A DNA stretch of 64,000 nucleotides from Brasenia schreberi (taxonomy: Eukaryota > Streptophyta > Magnoliopsida > Nymphaeales > Cabombaceae), in the NCBI GenBank assembly GCA_036023115.1, contig JAYKKT010000088.1, positions 6,347,001-6,411,000 on the forward strand. Direction: 5' to 3'. Positions 11,600 through 24,289 of the stretch are shown here, piece by piece. The notes under the pieces are model-generated. The model worked only from the letters and a program-made list of their open reading frames with translations. It was not told the origin of the DNA and made no database searches. Position 1 is the first letter of the stretch; the number at the start of each line of letters is the position of its first letter. A program made the translations under genes and the position numbers.

Positions 11600-13712
11600 A
11601 GTGCATGCACTTTGGTTAGAGCAAAGTGGTCATCGTTCATGTTGAACCCATGTTTGGTATGAACATCTAATAGTTAGTGGGATATGAGTAATCTTTCATG
11701 CATGCAATATGATGAATAACAGTGTCAACACCATCCTCCTCTATGAACACTTATGAGTATAGGTCATGTCAATGTGTCACTTCAATCCTTCTCTGCAAGC
11801 TTCATATCACCACTCATTTCTCCTTCTTAAAAGTATGCCAATGACTCGATACTAGAAATTTTCATTTCTAGCAATATTTATGAGTCATTCATAAATATGC
11901 CCATAAAGTGGAGTATTGTCATCTCATATGACGATTCAAAGTCTAGTCGCCTTGAAGTATTATTTTCAAAAAGAGATCCAATATGAGAACACAAAAAGTC
12001 AATATCTAAAAGAGGATCATAACTCCTTGGTTAAGAACGACCCACTCCAGAAGAGGCCTCATGGCCTTACCATATGTATGTCCACACCTTCCTTCTCAAG
12101 AGGCATTCCTGTTCGCACATTCCTAGCTAAGAAATCCTTCTTTATAGATTTGTTACATGGTTTCCTTCTATGATGACATATGAATGACTCATATGGTGAT
12201 GTGCTCAAGACTTAACTGCTCATCCTATATCGTAATAAATCTGCCTTGATTTGGATAATGTTTTAGCTTCCCCAAATGATCTCTATCATAGATATTCCTG
12301 CATCCTCTCCTATGTGATCAGAGGTGTGTAACATGTCTACTCTATGTTCAATTTCCTCTAAAATAGATCAACTACTAAAAGTTAAATCGATTCACCATAT
12401 TTAAGGAAAAGACTGATCTCGTGAGCACATGACAACCCATATGAATGCCACAATATAGACTAATATGTAGTTGAAACTTAACCTACTTCTTTAATTCTAT
12501 AATCTGCAACTCAATCAACGAAATGAATATATGAGTTTCTAAATTATATCATATCTTTAAGTTGAACTACCAAGAAAGCCTTTCAAACCTGCATGTGCAC
12601 TCTCCATCTTGCCACTATTACAAAACAATCATTACATATTTAGAAACCATAAATAATATGCATATGCATTAACAACCAATTTTATATACCTATTTGTTAT
12701 ATAAGTAACATAATGAGTCACACTATCTGTTTATTCTGAGACAATTTTCTCCTTATACAGGTTTAACCACTACTCTTTAACGTAAGAGAGTATTGCAAAA
12801 AACTTTTATCACTTCAATTCTAATACTTTCACTACCTTCTTATAGTTGCCCTTATTTGATGCCTGGATGACTTTTCTCTAACTTACCAAAGGGATTATTA
12901 TATCTTTATTTGTTATCAATTTTATAATAAATGCTTTAATATTTTTCACGTTATGCCGTCTATGCAAGAAGTGTGCCTTATCAATAAATATGAATTGAAT
13001 GATATTCACCAATGGTAAATCATGGTCAATACAAATTATACATAAAAAGTTGTTTGGAGTGCATAACTCTCTAACACACATGAATACTTAAATATAATTC
13101 TCTTCCTTCTTCATACTCATAAAAGCGAAAGCCATAAACAAATTATTGTTAGTTGATGTGAACTTTGATAACTTTAAGGAAATGCATCTTATACTTGAAA
13201 AATACAGAATAACTCCTATCCTCCATCTATATACAACCGTTATAGATCATGTAAGGAACTACGTTGAAATCATGAAAGAAAAACTCTTACATGCTTGTCT
13301 TATATATGATATCAAACTCGATACCCATGGAAATGTATGTAATAATTATATTGAACGAAGATGTGAAAAGATAATATCACTTATAATATCTGTATCGAGT
13401 ATCTTATGATGTCATGTGTGATACTTGCAAAAGTCTAGATCATATAATAATTGTTGTAGAACATTTCGATAACCACTATCTTCTCTAGTAATTTCCATGC
13501 TTGTATTGTAAATATGCATTGCCCTACTAATATTTAACTCATCAACCTGCTTCAAAAGTGTCAAAATATGTTTGGGTTTACAAAGACTTTTTGTAAGGTC
13601 TTTTGTCACACTATACTCATATTCACTCAATCTACGTGTAAAATTATGACCTTTAAAATATAAGCTTGAAGGATGGTTATATGTCCTATTCACCACATTC
13701 AACTTTTAATAA
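11600..13712 (-). pseudogene. MULE (Mutator-like) transposase remnant
   Basis: Read from high to low coordinates this is a decayed MULE/FAR1-type transposase. At 13702-13412 an open stretch carries the N-terminal region (YNHPSSLYFKGH, then GRLSEYE-like and IYN-x motifs). At 13081-12878 is the catalytic domain: CIDHDLPL, where families have the second acidic residue of the DDE triad, followed by HFLHRRHNVKNI. Near 12458-12420 is a decayed SWIM zinc-finger signature (CGIHMGCHVLTR). Around 11690-11590 a piece resembles the MPDMGHLIASRYNVVL-like C-terminal segment that follows some plant MULE transposases. Stops and frameshifts occur throughout. Terminal inverted repeats were not found, so the ends are set by coding similarity only. 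The function is extinct. Confidence 0.7.
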
Positions 13713-14066
13713 GTATTGATTGCACCCTCTCCTATCAGTAGAAATTCACACCTTATTCTTTTTAGCACATGTCCACCTACTATTTTCAACATCAATATTT
13801 TTACTTGCCCTATATTTATCACTTCTTTCACACCCAAGCCATACAAGATTTATTATGTCTTTACTATTTGAACAAATAATAATAATAACAATGTTATTCT
13901 TCCTACAACATTTCTTACATACTCAATAAGCTCATTACAATTGCTAAATACATCCTTTATCGATAAATATGATCCAATACAACACATTAGTCATCGTCCT
14001 TTCAAAATCTAGTCTATCGTAAGTGCTTTCTTTTGGAGTTGTTTGTCATTTTACAATATATAGAGT

Positions 14067-14067
<1 letters not shown>

Positions 14068-14102
<35 letters not shown>

Positions 14103-14106
14103 TATA
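14068..14106. repeat. (TA)n(CA)n microsatellite
   Basis: TA units run directly into CA units. Confidence 0.95.
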
Positions 14107-14705
14107 ACATGAGAAATACATCCCAACCGTATCTCACATTAATAGAGACATGGCTCAATCATATCTTACCTAAGAGAGAGACATAGTTCCATCACATTTC
14201 ATCGAAGAGAGACGTTCCAACTTGGCCATGTCTCTTTCAAATGAGATGTACGCCTAGGCCACATTCCTCCTAAAAAATCCTGCAAGTCTCCAAAACCATA
14301 AAACATTGTAAAATTGAAAAACAATACATAAAACCAACACAAACCTTCAAAAGATCACAAAATAATATGAAGGAATCAACATCTTACACCTTCTTCTTCT
14401 TCATTCGTTTTTCTTTTCTATTTTTTCTCTGATGTAGTTCATAAAAGAAAGCAAAAAATGAGTGTGCAAATAATAATCCCTATAATCTTTGCTGCCTGAC
14501 TTAAACAAAACAATAGTTCTATTAACGACTTCATGAATCATAATTGTGTGCCTCTCTCTTTGTCTATATACATGTGCGTATGTATGCATCCATGTCAAAA
14601 TAGGCCTGGCAATGGGACCCGGCTATGAAAAATAGTGGGTTGAGCCAAAATTCTTTGGTCTATATTAAGAGCTGGGTCAAGTGGACACACACATATATGT
14701 GTATG

Positions 14706-14706
<1 letters not shown>

Positions 14707-14774
<68 letters not shown>
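14707..14774. repeat. (GA)n microsatellite
   Basis: About 34 uninterrupted GA units. Confidence 0.97.
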
Positions 14775-14777
<3 letters not shown>

Positions 14778-16844
14778 ATCCTTATTCCACATACCTGAAG
14801 TACAAACTTACGTTAACATCGCCACAAGGTTGTTTTAAAAACTCATAATTTATGGGTTCACATAGTGATGATTGTTCCAGTGCCAAATTAACATGTCTCA
14901 TTCTGGGACATTTACTTTTGATTGATCTCTTCTGTTGATTGTTGTATGGTGCTGGTAAAGGAACGAAGATGATCATAGATCAGCTCTCTTCTGCTCATTC
15001 TTCTCTTATGTCATATCTTGCTCATTCTTTTCTTACGTCATATCGGATGTATTCTCAAATTCAAAACTCTGACACGGAAATATAAATCGGATATTCAATA
15101 AACCGATGACCAAAATATTTTCTCTCCAGTATCCTCAACAACACTCCCCCAAAGCATCTGAGGATAGACACGACCAGTTCGAATCCGCCTAGTGGTTCGA
15201 ACAGAAACCGAATCATCCGTGAAACTGCCCATAATCGAAACCGGTTGAACCGGTCCCAAAACCCTAGCTGAAATAGAAAAAACCTCATTTTGGTTACGGT
15301 TCCTAAATTTTGAAAACCAATCCAAAACCAGAACCAAAACCGAACCACCTATTGTTAAAAAGATTATATATCACAAGTTGAATAGTGACTCAACGATAGA
15401 ATGTTCCTACCATTGAGCTAGGTGGGAACTGTTGAGAAATGTGAAGAGTTCAATCCTGTGCGAGGACAAATGCCCTCTTTCATTCAATTAATTTTTTTAA
15501 ACCAGTTTCAAAACTGAAACCACATCCGAAACCACTGTTTCCAGTAACGGAACCAGACAGGTCTTTCTGGGGCACCATATCGCAAACTAACACATCAATG
15601 TTTGAATCATATCTCTCTGATGGCAGCATGATAAACTAAAACTATAAATTTGTATTGCAAAACCAAAACCAAGCCTTCCCCGCACAAACTACAAACCTGT
15701 ATGCCTTATTTAAATCATACTGAGAATTTATTTATCAAAATTTCTACTTATTAGCGAAGGTTTTCTCGGTGACGGAAATCTTACTGCTTATCCACAAACT
15801 GCGCTAGCGAATGCACGCACTCGTGCTTCGGTTCTTCAAGGGCAAGGGTTTGAGATCATACTCCAACTTGATGGAACTCACTAGGGAACGTCACGAAGCC
15901 GAAGCTTTGAGTTCAAATGCAAGCAATAGCTCTCTCCAATCTACAATCAAGTAGACACGAAAAATTTGCCCTCGTGTTACTGTGTGTTGATCAAGTCCCG
16001 GATGACGAATGGCAGAATACCTCCATGATTGAAATAAGCCAACTCCTACAATGTAACAGCCGAAACTTTTAAAAACTCGGTATATTTCAATTCACAGAAC
16101 CGAAAATACAGGCCAAAATCCAACCATCGAATTGCCTTGGATTGTTAATCTACAGAAGAAATTTGCTTGCAGCAAACTAAGTGCCTCATCCGTCGATATA
16201 ACTTGAACTGCAATCTCAACCTGCCGCACACCAAGTCAAGGTGTCTGTCATTTGGGTCAGGTTAGGTCCAAGTTTAGTCTAAATACGTCCAACCCTCCAA
16301 GAGTACTACGTCATGTAAGTCTCTTAAGTCCAAATTCGAAGAGAAGTAAGAAATTTGAGAGAGGGTTGCAGTGAAGGATAAAATATCACATGTGATCCAT
16401 GTAAATGTACAATACTAATTTATTTTTCAAAGTACTTTCGATAACCGAGAATGTGTGTGGGGTGGTGGTGGTGGTACAAATTCGAGCTTTCGCAACAACT
16501 AGTGCAACTATTCTGATGGTTATAACCCTCAAAATATTTCGAAAAATAATTTTGAGAGTTAAACCATCAAAAATATGATAAAAACAGCTGAAATTTATGT
16601 CCATATAAATTACCACGGTCATGATAGTTTTTCTGATGGTCCTTAAAACCATTGTAAATGTTTTATTTTTTTTCCAGTGGTTCGTTTGATTATTTCTGGA
16701 GTTCTAACCGCCAAAAATAGTTTTAATAAAGAGAACAACTAAATCCCTAATCTCTAATCCTTTTTCTTTCTCCCTCCCTCTATTGATTTTTTGGTGACTC
16801 TCTCTCTCTCGATTTTCCAGCGACTCCCTCTCGTGATTCCGGCT

Positions 16845-16985
16845 AGTTAATCCCAAATCCCTTGTCCCTTTGCATTAGAATCTAAAGTAACAATCTCTCT
16901 CTACTCTCTAGTTAATCCAGAATCCCTAATCCATTTACAGCAGGATCTAAGTAACAATCTCTCTCTATACTCTCTAGTTAATCTC
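16845..16985. repeat. ~70-bp tandem duplication
   Basis: Two diverged copies of a unit containing AGTTAATCC, AATCCCT, then ATCTAAGTAACAATCTCTCT, with the start of a third copy after them. It lies just 5' of the CACTA coding remnant and may be its leader. Confidence 0.7.
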
Positions 16986-17103
16986 TCTTTTTGACGCATT
17001 CCTTCTATAATTTCTTTCTTATTAGAAGCCACAATTTCATATCAATCATTGTGAAATTCTTGTTTTTTCCAATTATTAGATTGTATTCTTGCTTTTGTTG
17101 GGG

Positions 17104-17306
17104 ACCTCATCATCTTGACCTTTCTTTTTCAATTTCTATCATATGTTGCTAGGAAAGGTTACAAGACTTAGTCCCAATGAATCACACTAACGATAGCATT
17201 TCCATCATACATCTTTACCTTTCCTTTTAAATTTCTATCATGTGCTGCTAGGAATGATTGCAACACCTAGTTCCAATAAATGACACACTAACGATAGCAT
17301 TTCTGG
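17104..17306. repeat. ~103-bp tandem duplication
   Basis: Two diverged copies, each with TTTCTATCATRTGYTGCTAGG and ending ACTAACGATAGCATTTC. They directly precede the CACTA coding remnant at 17313. Confidence 0.75.
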
Positions 17307-17312
17307 TTAACT

Positions 17313-20260
17313 TTGTTTGGCGGTTTGAATTCCATTGCTGGCGAATTGACATGTGTGAATCAAAGTATAGAATATTGTAATTTTTATATTTGTATACTTG
17401 ACTATCTTTTAATGTATGATGTTCTTAGGGAAAATATGAAGATAGATTATATAATTGATAGAAGTTGGATCTACAAGCCTAAGAATCATAACAAACATGT
17501 GCAAGATAATGAACATATAGCTGGTCTTCTTGCATTTATAGAACATATGCTTATGTTGGATCAATGTAGGAATAAGAGAAAAATTTATTGCCCATGTTGA
17601 AAGTGTGACAATAAACCACTTTTTAACAAGAAAGTGGTAAAGCTGCAACTTATGAAAGATGGATTTACAACAAACTACACAACATGACACGTTCATGGTG
17701 AGTTACCACAACAAAGTGTTATACCTAGACGTAACATAGGTGATATGACAAACATGGTGTAAGATGCTTATGACCCCCAAATACCAAAGGTTCAAGGTGA
17801 AAATAACAAATCTACGAAGAATATGAAAGAGATGATGGGAATGTAAGCAAACCATTATGACAAGAATGTCAAAAATACACATTGTTATCTTTTGTCATGC
17901 ACCTATTTCAAATTAATTGTATGCATAATTTGTCGAACAAGTGCATCAACATCTTTAAGATGTTTGAGGATATTACCCCAACAGATAATCTAATATCAAA
18001 ATCTTGGTATGATACAAAGAAGTTATTAGTAGATTTGGTTATGGACTACATAAAAAACAGATGCATGTCGAAATGATTATGTTCTTCATATAAGCAATCT
18101 TAAACATGCAGAAAAGTGTCCTAATCCACAATGTAATCATCTAAGATGAAGATCTATAGAGGAGACAACACGGAAAAAGAATATCCCCTATAAAAGAGTA
18201 ATTCACTTTCCACTAATACCATGGCTACAATAGTTGTTCATGTAAAAAAGGAGAGCACCATATATGGTTTGACATGCTATAAGTAAAAATAGATACTTTA
18301 GGCAAAATGTGTCATCCTCAAGATTCAGAAATATGAAGATATTTTGACGAAGTGCATACTTCTTTTTCCTATGAGCCACATAATGTATGGCATGAGCTTG
18401 CTAGTGATGGATTTTATTCATACAAGATTTCATCTAGTAACCATAGTTGTTGGATAGTTCTATGAATCTCTTGTAACTTACCTCCATGGTTGGTTATGAA
18501 GCAATCATTTGTCATAATGACTTTTCTTATAGATGTAGCAAAATCACTTACTCACAATATTGATGTTTATCTACAACCATTAATTGATGAACTACAAATT
18601 CTTTAAAATGATGAAATCATCACATTTAATGCATATAAGAAAGAAGTGTTTCGACTTCATGCAACAATATTATGGACTATCAATGATTTTCTTGGATATT
18701 CTGCATATTGAGAAAAATGTGTTTGATAATGTCTTTAATACAATGATGGATATTAAAGACAAAACCAAAGACAATGTTAAAGGTAGAATGGATATGAAAA
18801 AGTATTGTAGGTGGAGGGAACTATAGTTGCAAGAATTGCCTAATGGAAAAATTTTGAAGCATAAAGCAAAATTTATGTTGTCCATGGAGCAAAAAAAGGT
18901 TGTATGTAAATGGGTTAGTGAATTAAAAATGTCTAATGGATATGCCTCTAATTTGCGTAGATGTGTAAACATGAGAGAGGGAAGCTATTTGGGATGAAAA
19001 GCCATGATTGTCATGTGTTTATGGAGCAATTGTTACCAATTGCTTTGGTGCATTGCGGATCTAGTGTGGAAGCCTTTAGGCTGAGTTAAGTAAATTCTTT
19101 AGAGATTTGGCTCAACGGTGTTACATGTGTTTGATTTGTTGCTAATGGAGCAAAACATCTTATTACAACATGTAAGTTAGAACGAATCTTTTCACTTGGA
19201 TTCTTTAACTCAATGGAGCATTTACCTATTCATTTGCCGTATGAGGCAAGAGTAAGAATACTGTTCAATATTGATGGATGTTATTAGCCCCACACGGGGT
19301 TTGTGAATAAGTAATTGTCTGATAATGAGCAAGGAATATCCGTCTTTCTGCTAAACAGGATCTATTGAACTCATAATTCATTAGAGACTTTTTATGAATG
19401 TCAACTAAGTTTCGTAAGTAAATGGATCCCGGTTGTTCAATCATTTGATAACCAGAGTCATTCTTTGATAAATGATCACTATGAGTCAGACTCAATAGAA
19501 TTTGATCAATCCTTTTTTAGAAAGAGATTCTTTAACTAGAAAGAATTCAATTTAGATGTAGGATACCTATTAGAAGTTTTCCCAACTCAATCATGTATGA
19601 TGGAATCATCAAAGATTTTAATGACGACTTTTCAAACTCTATCTGTAACTCACTTGTATAGAATTTGGAGAAACAAAGAGATGATGTGCATGAATGAGAT
19701 ATCCAGCAACAAGAAGAAGAATTCCTTATGATTATGTTTTTATTTTGTAAAGTTTATAATATTGTATATGTTTATTTCTAGGTCTTGTTAACGAGTCGGA
19801 CATGCCTAATTATGTTACAATAACAAGATGCCGCTACTACATCAACAAGGTGGAAGAAGAAGCGGACAAGATGAGGACAACAATAATAGACATTATCATG
19901 ATTATTACTTTTAACCATATTATATTTTTCATTATAAAACTGAAATACCTCATTAATAGGTAGCAATGAAAGCGACTCACACATGATAAGAAATGAAAAG
20001 AGAGCAATGAATGTAGAGGAAGAAGATGTTGCAAATCAAAAAATAAGAAAAGTACGAGAAGGACAAACACAACGAGAAGTAGCATTAACATCTTCTGTAA
20101 AATGAGAAAAGGGTAAGACTATTTTACGTCACTGCATACCTCGAGATGGAGAGGTGTGGACGGTGGAGGTGTTAGACTTTAAAGAAGTGAATGAAAATAG
20201 TTTGAAGTTGGACCGTGCTCTTGGATACTACGCAAAGCAAGATAATTGATTTCTTCTATA
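17313..20260 (+). pseudogene. CACTA (En/Spm) TNP2-type transposase remnant
   Basis: The order of pieces matches plant TNP2-type CACTA proteins. At 17440-17700 is the N-terminal transposase-associated domain (DRSWIYKP, then YCPC and HVHGE). At 17945-18010 comes FEDITPTDNLISKSWYDTKK. At 18650-18800 is the catalytic-region text around LHIEKNVFDN and a KTKDNVKGRMDM stretch. At 19165-19250 comes CKLERIF followed by MEHLPIHLPYEARV. Many stops and frameshifts break it, so no transposase is made. A plastid DNA insert follows at 19283. Element ends are not certain: sequence like CACTA subterminal repeats lies near 16450-16680 and 23230-23350. Confidence 0.75.
19283..19497 (-). other. ycf2: Nuclear plastid DNA insert (ycf2 fragment)
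   Basis: The minus strand reads, without a stop, the plastid Ycf2 segment containing [17 protein letters not shown], then [14 protein letters not shown], then [10 protein letters not shown] and CGAN. This stretch is highly conserved in land-plant plastids. The surrounding DNA is nuclear CACTA sequence on the opposite strand, so this is a nuclear integrant of plastid DNA and not a gene. It reads more cleanly than the element around it and is therefore younger. The exact ends may be off by some tens of bases. Confidence 0.85.
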
Positions 20261-20269
20261 TATAAGATG

Positions 20270-23200
20270 TGAAAGGACTGTAATGTTGAACAAGTCTTTG
20301 ATACTATTTGAGAGGATATAACGGTAATATTAGTAATTTAGTATGATTATATTTATATCTTAAGGGGTTTATATTTTACTACATATTTACCTTTTTTTTT
20401 AAATTGTGTTTGAGCATTTAGAAAGTCATGAACCTATTCCAATTGATTTGATGAAGAACAATTCTAAGAAAATATTATAAAAACTTCAAATGACTATAGA
20501 AATGAAGTAAAAAGGAGATAATTTATACTTTATTTCAATGCAAATCAGCTTCTTCCTAATGAGAGTCATATAATTGAGGTCCCAACCTCTATGTGACAAA
20601 AATGTTGAGAGTTGTTAAGTGAAACAAAGGTAAGGGAAGCAGAAAAATAGAGCAAATCGTACAAAAATAGTGACAAAACATAATAAAGAATATGAATCTA
20701 TTGTTAGACATCGATTTATTATGGTATGTAATGACTTTGTTTATTATTTTAGTAGTATATATCAACTTATATACTCTACCTTATGAGACATTCTATCGTA
20801 AGAGGAATCTCACGAAGAAGATAATCGACCAATCGTACCATATGATGCATTCATATATTACTTACTATAAGGATAAGAAGACTAGATAATTTTTTGATGA
20901 GACAATTGGTAAAATATAAGTATACATATTATTTCATATATTATTAGTCATAGGAACCATTTGATATGTTCATGTTCTTCTATCGTATTATTTACTATTT
21001 ACATATATTATCATTAAAATGTTATTTCATTTATCGTTAGTCTCAGGTACAACAAGAATATCAAATAATTTGTGTGAGTGAAAATTGTTCATCTTTTACA
21101 TTAAGTTTTAAAAAGGTTATGAACCATGTACGTGGAGCATAATGAAGATCAACATACCCCATACCCCGACTTCATTAATGCAAAATTGAGTAATACCATT
21201 AGATGATGCTTTTGGGGATATGTCTCACTAACTTGACAATATAGTAAATAGAATGAATACTCAAGTAAATCTCGTATACTACAATGATATATATGTATAT
21301 TATATGTGTTGCATTTTATTATAACATGAAATATAATATATTAAATTATGATAAATTTATGTTTTAGTTTATAAAGATACACCATATGTTGTCTGACTTA
21401 GCAGTAAGATCCTTCAATTCATTACAACAACAATCATTGTACATAAATCATCTATGCTTGTATTCCATTTTAACACATCTTAAATCATCGCAGGCTGCCA
21501 AACACTTCTTTTCTTTTCTCTCTTAATCAACCACCATTTAATCCCCTCATGATTTCATCCTTTTTTGTTAGAACAAAAGGAACAACCCAAATCAGGCCTC
21601 CTTCACAATGACCCCCACACATAACTTTGTGCATTAAGTGGGTCCCTTGGGAAGCTATCAGATGATGTTGGGACTCCAAACCCACAATTTGACCATGAAT
21701 TATACAAAAAAGCATTAGCATGTATGTCCAATTGTGAGCGATAAACATTGTTACCCTAGTGTAGAATTTGTTGTCTCCTATTGATTCAATTTCATGTTGT
21801 TAAGCTGAACTAGTTCATGTTCTCATGAGAGATAGTCTCATAATTGCTCGCTTTTGAATCTAATTGTATGCCTTATACTGAATTGATTTTTTATGCTTGG
21901 ATTGCTTTTATGCTCAAATTGATTCTGTTTATGCTATGACTTCACATTCATGCTTGAGGGATGATTTCATAACCAAGCAAGGATGATTTCATAACCTAAT
22001 TGCTCATGGTTCAAATAAACTCTTGTTTTGTGTTGATTTATCATGTGATAATCTTGTTTATTGTCACATGATGAAACTACCTCACACTTTTCTAATGCAT
22101 TTGTCATGCCTGCATCCCCAAAATTTTGACTCTAATTTACGTGATTCGGGTTATGTTCCCATGTATGATTAACTACATGTTTTTTATGCTTTGGTTCGAT
22201 GTCTTACCTGAATCTAATCCATGCGGTTTATGCAATGTTTGCATGACTCTTATTTTGATTTGGCACATGCTTTTAATCAGTTAGAGCCTCTTCATGCTAC
22301 GGTTGATACAATAAAGTATCACATCATAGGAAGAGGATATTCAAATTGGAAAAATAACTAATTAATCTTCAAATACAATGGGTGCAAAGTTTATGTAAAG
22401 TTCCTGTCCATTTGCAAGATACTATCATCATCATAGGAAGCTTGTATTGTTTCCTTAGTATTTACACCTCTTAGAAGCAAATCCTCTTCAAGGGACATAA
22501 CATTTTTGAAGTGAATTCTAACCATACCAACATTTATTGCTGCAACCACATTCATCATCTTAGAAATGTTGTTGCAAAACCAAAAGCAAAACTCATGAGA
22601 AACAAATGCTAAAGTTTATGTCTTAGTTTCTATGATATATTGCTTCACATACCTTTAAAAATTTCTGTTATATGTTTAAAAATAGAGGTCACTAATTATA
22701 TCTTTAAGTACGTATCATGTTTTATTCTATATTGCAGGAATCACTGAATACAAGAACTGATCAAAGAGACGATGATCTGTGACCTTCTACACTAGCTTTA
22801 TAACAAACTATGAACGTTGATCTTTGTTATATTTGATAGATTTCTTTTTGTTTATGTACTAGTTTTAGATGTTTGTAATATTGAATATTGATCTTAGATA
22901 TATTCGACTCATGTGGCATGTATGTACTCAGTTTAAAAGTTTGTAATATTGTACATTGAATTTGGTTTTATTCGGCCATATGATATTTATGTACTCATTC
23001 TAAATATTTGTTTGTTGGACATTGATCTTTGTAGATATATATATAAATATGTAAGATAATTTATATTTTGATAATATCAAATTTATATTAGGTGCTTGTG
23101 ATGGGATTCTATTCCAAAATCTATGTAAAAATTTGAATAATTATTGAAAAAGTATTTTCAGAGTAATATAAGTAGATTATTTTTGACAAATTTCAATACG

Positions 23201-24280
23201 GCATTCCTTACGGTCAAATCGTTGACAAAATAGATTCAAAAAATTCTTTTTCGGTAGTTTTTTGGTACATTTGTGATGGTCAGAGGAAGCATACAAAATG
23301 GACCATTTCTAGTAGTTTTAAACTAGTTGACTATTTTTGGTAGTTGTTTGAGTATTTCTGAGGGTTGCTTAGGTTTTTTTTTCAATACTTTCATTTTTGG
23401 CAGACTTTCTCTAGGGTTTTCATTCTTTTTCGACTACAACCATAGGAATGACCTCTTCGAACGATTTACGTTTTCGAGATCACCAGAAATAATGCTTTTG
23501 TATTTAACTCATGTGACATTAATTGCGTTTAGTTCATGTTAAGTATTTTTAAATGCGTATTTGATATTTTTTTGATAAAGATGAAAGTTTAAAAGTGTGA
23601 AAGTCACATGTGGGTGAGGGATTTGTGCATATGAATATCATTAAATCTTCTTTAATACCATATTAATGATTGAAAGAATCACACATGTCTTTATATAAAT
23701 GGTAGCTCATGAACCTTAGTTCCTAGAAGTTAGGGATGAGAATATCAAGTTGAGCTTGGCTTGGACTTGAGCTTAAGTTTAAGATTTGTCTTTGGTCTTC
23801 AACGGTATTTTACATAAAAAGTTTTGATCTAATGGTCAAATAAATGATTTCACAAAGAGACGTGACTATGGGATAGACTCGAGAAAGTGCAACTATTGGA
23901 GCAGATCCAAGATCCACTAACTTTATTATAAAATATGATAAGAGCTCACTAATTAGTATGATTAACAAAACTCTTTGTGCACTCTCTCTCTTCTTCCCCA
24001 TTTTCTCTACATTTTTGTTGTTAATGCTCATTCCCTCCAATCGACAAAGTGATTAAGGCATGATAAATGGATTGAGTCTAAATACATATTGTTATTGATA
24101 GTGTTATCTTAGGAGAAAGTGTAGATAACATGTCTTCATCTCTACTCTTTGACATAAGATCGACATGACCTTCATATGGAAAAAGTTTACTAGCCCATAC
24201 ATTAAATGTTGGCAATAACTTATAAAAATCTGGTTGATTATGTTTGAGTTGCATGTATTCATTTGATTGTCTCTAACTTG
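20270..24280. other. AT-rich DNA, probably the CACTA 3' part; no gene recognised
   Basis: No protein family recognised in the short open frames. Near 23230-23350 the motifs TTTCGGTAGTTTTTTGG, TTTCTAGTAG and TTTTTGGTAGTTG recur, as in the subterminal region of a CACTA element. Confidence 0.35.
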
Positions 24281-24289
24281 ATGTTTCTT

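Larger units (their letters stand above)
13720..16840. other. Intergenic repeat-rich DNA, no gene recognised
   Basis: Contains microsatellites (14068-14106, 14707-14774) and a stretch at 15060-15560 rich in variants of AACCGAAACC/GGTTCGGTT. The latter resembles a subterminal repeat region of a non-autonomous DNA transposon, but I found no element ends. No reading frame resembles a known protein. Confidence 0.35.

Noticed and set aside
15390..15480. tRNA-like segment (GAGCTAGGTGGGAA and GAGTTCAATCCTG)
   Set aside because: The B-box-like word is good, but A-box spacing and stem pairing are not, and no tail or target duplication is visible.
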